A stretch of DNA of 7,577 nucleotides. It comes from Synergistaceae bacterium (GTDB lineage Bacteria; Synergistota; Synergistia; Synergistales; Aminobacteriaceae). Positions 5,297 to 7,577 of the stretch are shown one piece after another. The translations under genes were made by a program, and so were the position numbers. How positions within the stretch are numbered: the stretch's first letter is position 1; each line of letters opens with the position of its first letter. The stretch lies in assembly GCA_031273365.1 (NCBI GenBank), contig JAISSA010000289.1:1-7577 (forward strand). The letters are read 5' to 3'. Under the pieces are notes generated by a model. It did not search any database, was not told where the DNA came from, and saw only the letters and a list, made by a program, of their open reading frames with translations.

Positions 5297-6679
5297 GTGA
5301 ATCTGCCACGCCTTATTGTCGCTGACGAGGTCCGACGTGGAAGGGCGCCGGATGGTCTGACGCTGGTTTACGCCCTGAAGCGCGCCGGAATCAACATGAA
5401 GCTTTTTCTCTGCGCTCGCGACGAGGCGGATGTTTATTTGCTGAAGAGCTGCCTGGACGAGCCTCTGGTCGTTTTGGACACCTACACCTGCGGCAGCGCG
5501 AAAAACATGAAAAATCTCTTTCAGGCGGCGGCGGATCCATCCGCGCTGAATCTCGTTCTGGTCTCTCTGGGGAAGCGCGAAGAAGACGGGATCCAGCTGC
5601 GCCCCGACGCTATGGAACTGGTCCAGACGCTGTCCTGTGGAATTGTTCCCGTGTTTTCGGCGGCCGCGGCCGCGATGCTGACGTCCAATATCGCCATGTC
5701 GGTGCTGTCGTCCTTCGAGGCGGCGGAAGGGGGCGAAGATCGGGTGAAGGGCGTCATTTTTACGTCGGTTCGAACCCCCCGGGAATATCAGTTGCTGGAG
5801 CAGGATTATGGAAGAAGAACCCCGATTCTGAGCCTGGGGTATATCCCGCGGGACCTGGAAAGGCAGCCGTTCACCCTTCAGGACCTGTACAATCCCGCAA
5901 CGGCCACGCGTGTTTTGCAGCTTAAAAGCGCGGGGATGCAGCTGGCCTTCGCCGTCAACCAGATCGAATGGCAGATTCTCGACGCGCTGGGCCGCCTGTG
6001 TCAGGAGTGGTCTCCCCCGCAGGAAATCAGGACGTCCTCCAAAAACCTCAGAGTCGCCATCGTTGGAGACAGGGCCCTGTCTCTGGAGGGGCGCAACGGA
6101 GCGGAGCTTTTCCGCCTCCTCGGCTGTGAGCCCGTGGACTACGATCCCTGGCGGGACGTGTTTCCCATGGACGCGGAGGTCATCTACTTCCCCCACTCCA
6201 TGGGCTGCTTTTACGCCGAAAAACTGCTGGAGCACGAGCCCTTCCGACGCGGCATCATGCAGAGCATCGCCGCCAACAGGCTTGTTTTCGTGAATGGAGC
6301 GTCCGCGCCGCTTTTTGGACGCCATTTCATCTCTCCCGACGGAGAGAAGCACAAGGCCCTTGGCGTCTTTCCGTTCCACGGCGCTTATTCCCCCCTGAAG
6401 GGCGAAAGCGACCTCCACAGGGTGGAAATTCGCTGCACCGCCGATTCCTTTATCACCAGAAAAGAGGAGAAGCTGAGGGGGTACGCGCTCGATTACGTGC
6501 ATATCAGCAACCCGGGCAATCTCGTTCCCTCGCTCATGGCCTACCGCGACATTCGGAGAAACACGGAGCTGGGCAGCTCCGGCTGGGTGAAGGGGTACTG
6601 CTTTATCACCGACCTTGAAATCGACCTCTGGAGCAACGTCGACTTCGTCAACCGCTGGCTTGCTCTTCGTAAACGTTAA
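5297..6679 (+). CDS. CobB/CbiA-like protein lacking apparent catalytic motifs
   Basis: The 460-residue product matches the layout of cobyrinic acid a,c-diamide synthase (CbiA/CobB): an N-terminal ATP-grasping amidoligase-type domain (about 1-235) and a C-terminal class I glutaminase domain (about 250-455). Supporting segments are RLIVADEV...DGLTLVYALKRAGINMKLFL at 5-38, LDTYTCGS, VKGVIFTSVRTPREYQLLEQ with LSLGYIPRD, and LRVAIVGDRAL from 251. The C-terminus ends much as CobB does (GWVKGYCFITDLEI). What should be catalytic is gone: the P-loop GxGKT position reads GRAPDGLT, and the nucleophile block AECGG reads FVNGAS (331-336), so the cysteine is missing. GTG 5297 is chosen because GGGAGG (5282-5287) precedes it by 9 nt; an in-frame TTG at 5243 has no such site. 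Its stop touches the MerR start (TAAATG). A non-catalytic role, such as binding a ligand or partner, is inference; relationship to CobB is fairly sure. Confidence 0.7.
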   Translation: MNLPRLIVADEVRRGRAPDGLTLVYALKRAGINMKLFLCARDEADVYLLKSCLDEPLVVLDTYTCGSAKNMKNLFQAAADPSALNLVLVSLGKREEDGIQLRPDAMELVQTLSCGIVPVFSAAAAAMLTSNIAMSVLSSFEAAEGGEDRVKGVIFTSVRTPREYQLLEQDYGRRTPILSLGYIPRDLERQPFTLQDLYNPATATRVLQLKSAGMQLAFAVNQIEWQILDALGRLCQEWSPPQEIRTSSKNLRVAIVGDRALSLEGRNGAELFRLLGCEPVDYDPWRDVFPMDAEVIYFPHSMGCFYAEKLLEHEPFRRGIMQSIAANRLVFVNGASAPLFGRHFISPDGEKHKALGVFPFHGAYSPLKGESDLHRVEIRCTADSFITRKEEKLRGYALDYVHISNPGNLVPSLMAYRDIRRNTELGSSGWVKGYCFITDLEIDLWSNVDFVNRWLALRKR

Positions 6680-7577
6680 ATGCCGCAGTCGATAGAATCA
6701 CGCATAAAAAACGAGGGGCTGCTCTCCATCGGCGAACTGGCGCGCTTTGTCCGCGTCTCGCGAACCTCCCTGCTTTATTATGAGAATACGGGTTTGCTTT
6801 CCTCCGCGGAGAGAGGGGATAATAACTTCCGTTATTACTCCTACCGTCAAATTGCCTTGACCGGCCTGATTATAACGCTTCGGGAACTCGACGTGTCGCT
6901 TAAGGAAATCACGGACATCGTCCAGTTCCGCACACCGGAGGGCATGATGGATTTTCTTTCGCAGCAGAGCGCATCTATCGAGCGCAATATCGAAAGGCTG
7001 CTGAAGGCGAAAAAGCTTCTGCTGACGCTGAAGGGGGCCATCGAGGACGGCATCGCCGCCGACGAGGGTGAAATCAAACTGCACCACGCCGATGAGGAAT
7101 CCATCCTGTTGGGGTCTCAGGTTGACTATTCCGACGGGAAGTCGCTGGAAGAGGCGGCGCTCGAATTTTATGAATACTGTTACAGCATGAACGAACCCCT
7201 GATTCTGAACTATCCCGTGTGGGGCATTTTTTCGGAGGAACGCCTGAAACGGCAGGACTGGGTCGGACCGGACAGGTTTTGCCTCAGGATGCCGGACGCG
7301 CCCGACAGGAAGCCGGAGGGTCTGTACCTGACGGGATACTCCCGGGGGAGCTACGGGCAGAACGACGACCTGTACGTGAGGCTGATGGAGTACATCGCGG
7401 AGCACAACCTCGAAATTTGCGGACCGGCTTACGAGATGTATCTGATCGACGAAATCTCCACACGGGACCCGTATGACTGGATGGCGCAGGTCTCCATCAG
7501 GGTGAAACGATCCAAACGCGCCGAACGCTCGACTGATGAGCGTTCGGACACGAAAAGCGCGGCTGCGAAACGTTCAG
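6680..7577 (+). CDS. MerR-family regulator with GyrI-like effector domain (3' end outside window)
   Basis: The frame is open from ATG 6680 to the window edge (299 codons and 1 base), so the C-terminus is not seen. A winged-helix MerR DNA-binding domain spans about 14-80 (LLSIGELARFVRVSRTSLLYYENTG, then FRYYSYRQIALTG and LRELDVSLKEI), followed by a coiled-coil dimerisation helix (about 90-125). A GyrI-like (BmrR-type) small-molecule binding domain follows, ending with GPAYEMYLIDE (248-258) and DWMAQVSIRVK. Beyond that is an unusual basic, low-complexity tail from about 277, coded partly by a hairpin. The start is zero bases from the CobB-like stop, with no clear Shine-Dalgarno site, so translational coupling is likely. 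Such regulators bind a ligand and activate a promoter by twisting spacer DNA. The target may be this operon or others; no MerR-type dyad is visible in the leader. Confidence 0.85.
   Translation, partial: MPQSIESRIKNEGLLSIGELARFVRVSRTSLLYYENTGLLSSAERGDNNFRYYSYRQIALTGLIITLRELDVSLKEITDIVQFRTPEGMMDFLSQQSASIERNIERLLKAKKLLLTLKGAIEDGIAADEGEIKLHHADEESILLGSQVDYSDGKSLEEAALEFYEYCYSMNEPLILNYPVWGIFSEERLKRQDWVGPDRFCLRMPDAPDRKPEGLYLTGYSRGSYGQNDDLYVRLMEYIAEHNLEICGPAYEMYLIDEISTRDPYDWMAQVSIRVKRSKRAERSTDERSDTKSAAAKRS
7521..7547 (+). other. Hairpin inside the MerR C-terminal tail
   Basis: CCGAACGCTC (7521-7530) and GAGCGTTCGG (7538-7547) form a perfect 10-bp stem with the 7-base loop GACTGAT. It lies in the reading frame, in the basic tail coding RSTDERSD, near the visible end of the frame. 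No T run follows within the window. It may be a palindromic element inserted in frame or a structure acting on the mRNA end; the end of the gene is needed to decide. Confidence 0.7.

Overview
The window looks like a chromosomal segment from a GC-rich bacterium, with strong GC preference at third codon positions, AGGAGG-type ribosome binding sites, and ATG and GTG starts. The gene set (smpB, ssrA, tex, a BaiN-type flavoprotein, a CbiA/CobB-like protein and a MerR regulator) does not fix the phylum. The tmRNA tag begins GKT, as in Bacillus, so a Gram-positive-like or Synergistota-type lineage is possible, but this is a low-confidence guess. The left end appears to be the border of a mobile element inserted at the 3' end of the tmRNA gene.

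Layout, left to right. Bases 1-66 (minus) hold the first 22 codons of a P4-type tyrosine-recombinase integrase that runs out of the window. Bases 67-227 hold its control region, with an inverted repeat over a TATAAT box, GGTTA repeats phased at 10 bp, and the ssrA terminator. Bases 228-583 (minus) are a complete one-piece tmRNA gene (ssrA) coding the tag GKTINVDNSYALAA. Bases 609-1094 (minus) are smpB, only 25 bp upstream of ssrA, so the two trans-translation partners are probably co-transcribed. The smpB leader carries four perfect GGGAAAC repeats that fit a G-quadruplex pattern. Diverging from smpB, tex (1335-3698, plus) encodes a full-length S1-domain transcription accessory protein and is followed by two strong GC hairpins. 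A HI0933/BaiN-family FAD protein (3837-5123, plus) follows; a 14-bp tandem duplication has doubled its start site. After an AT-rich spacer with a 15-16 bp tandem repeat comes a two-gene unit (5297-6679 and 6680 to beyond the window end). It encodes a CobB/CbiA-like protein that lacks the expected P-loop and nucleophilic cysteine motifs, and a MerR regulator with a GyrI-like effector domain. These two genes abut as TAAATG.

Three things deserve most attention: the apparently catalytically dead cobyrinate-synthase-like protein coupled to a ligand-sensing MerR regulator; the element border in ssrA with its unusual repeat-rich control region; and the repeated occurrence of short tandem duplications at or just before translation starts (smpB leader, smpB N-terminus, flavoprotein start, CobB-like leader).
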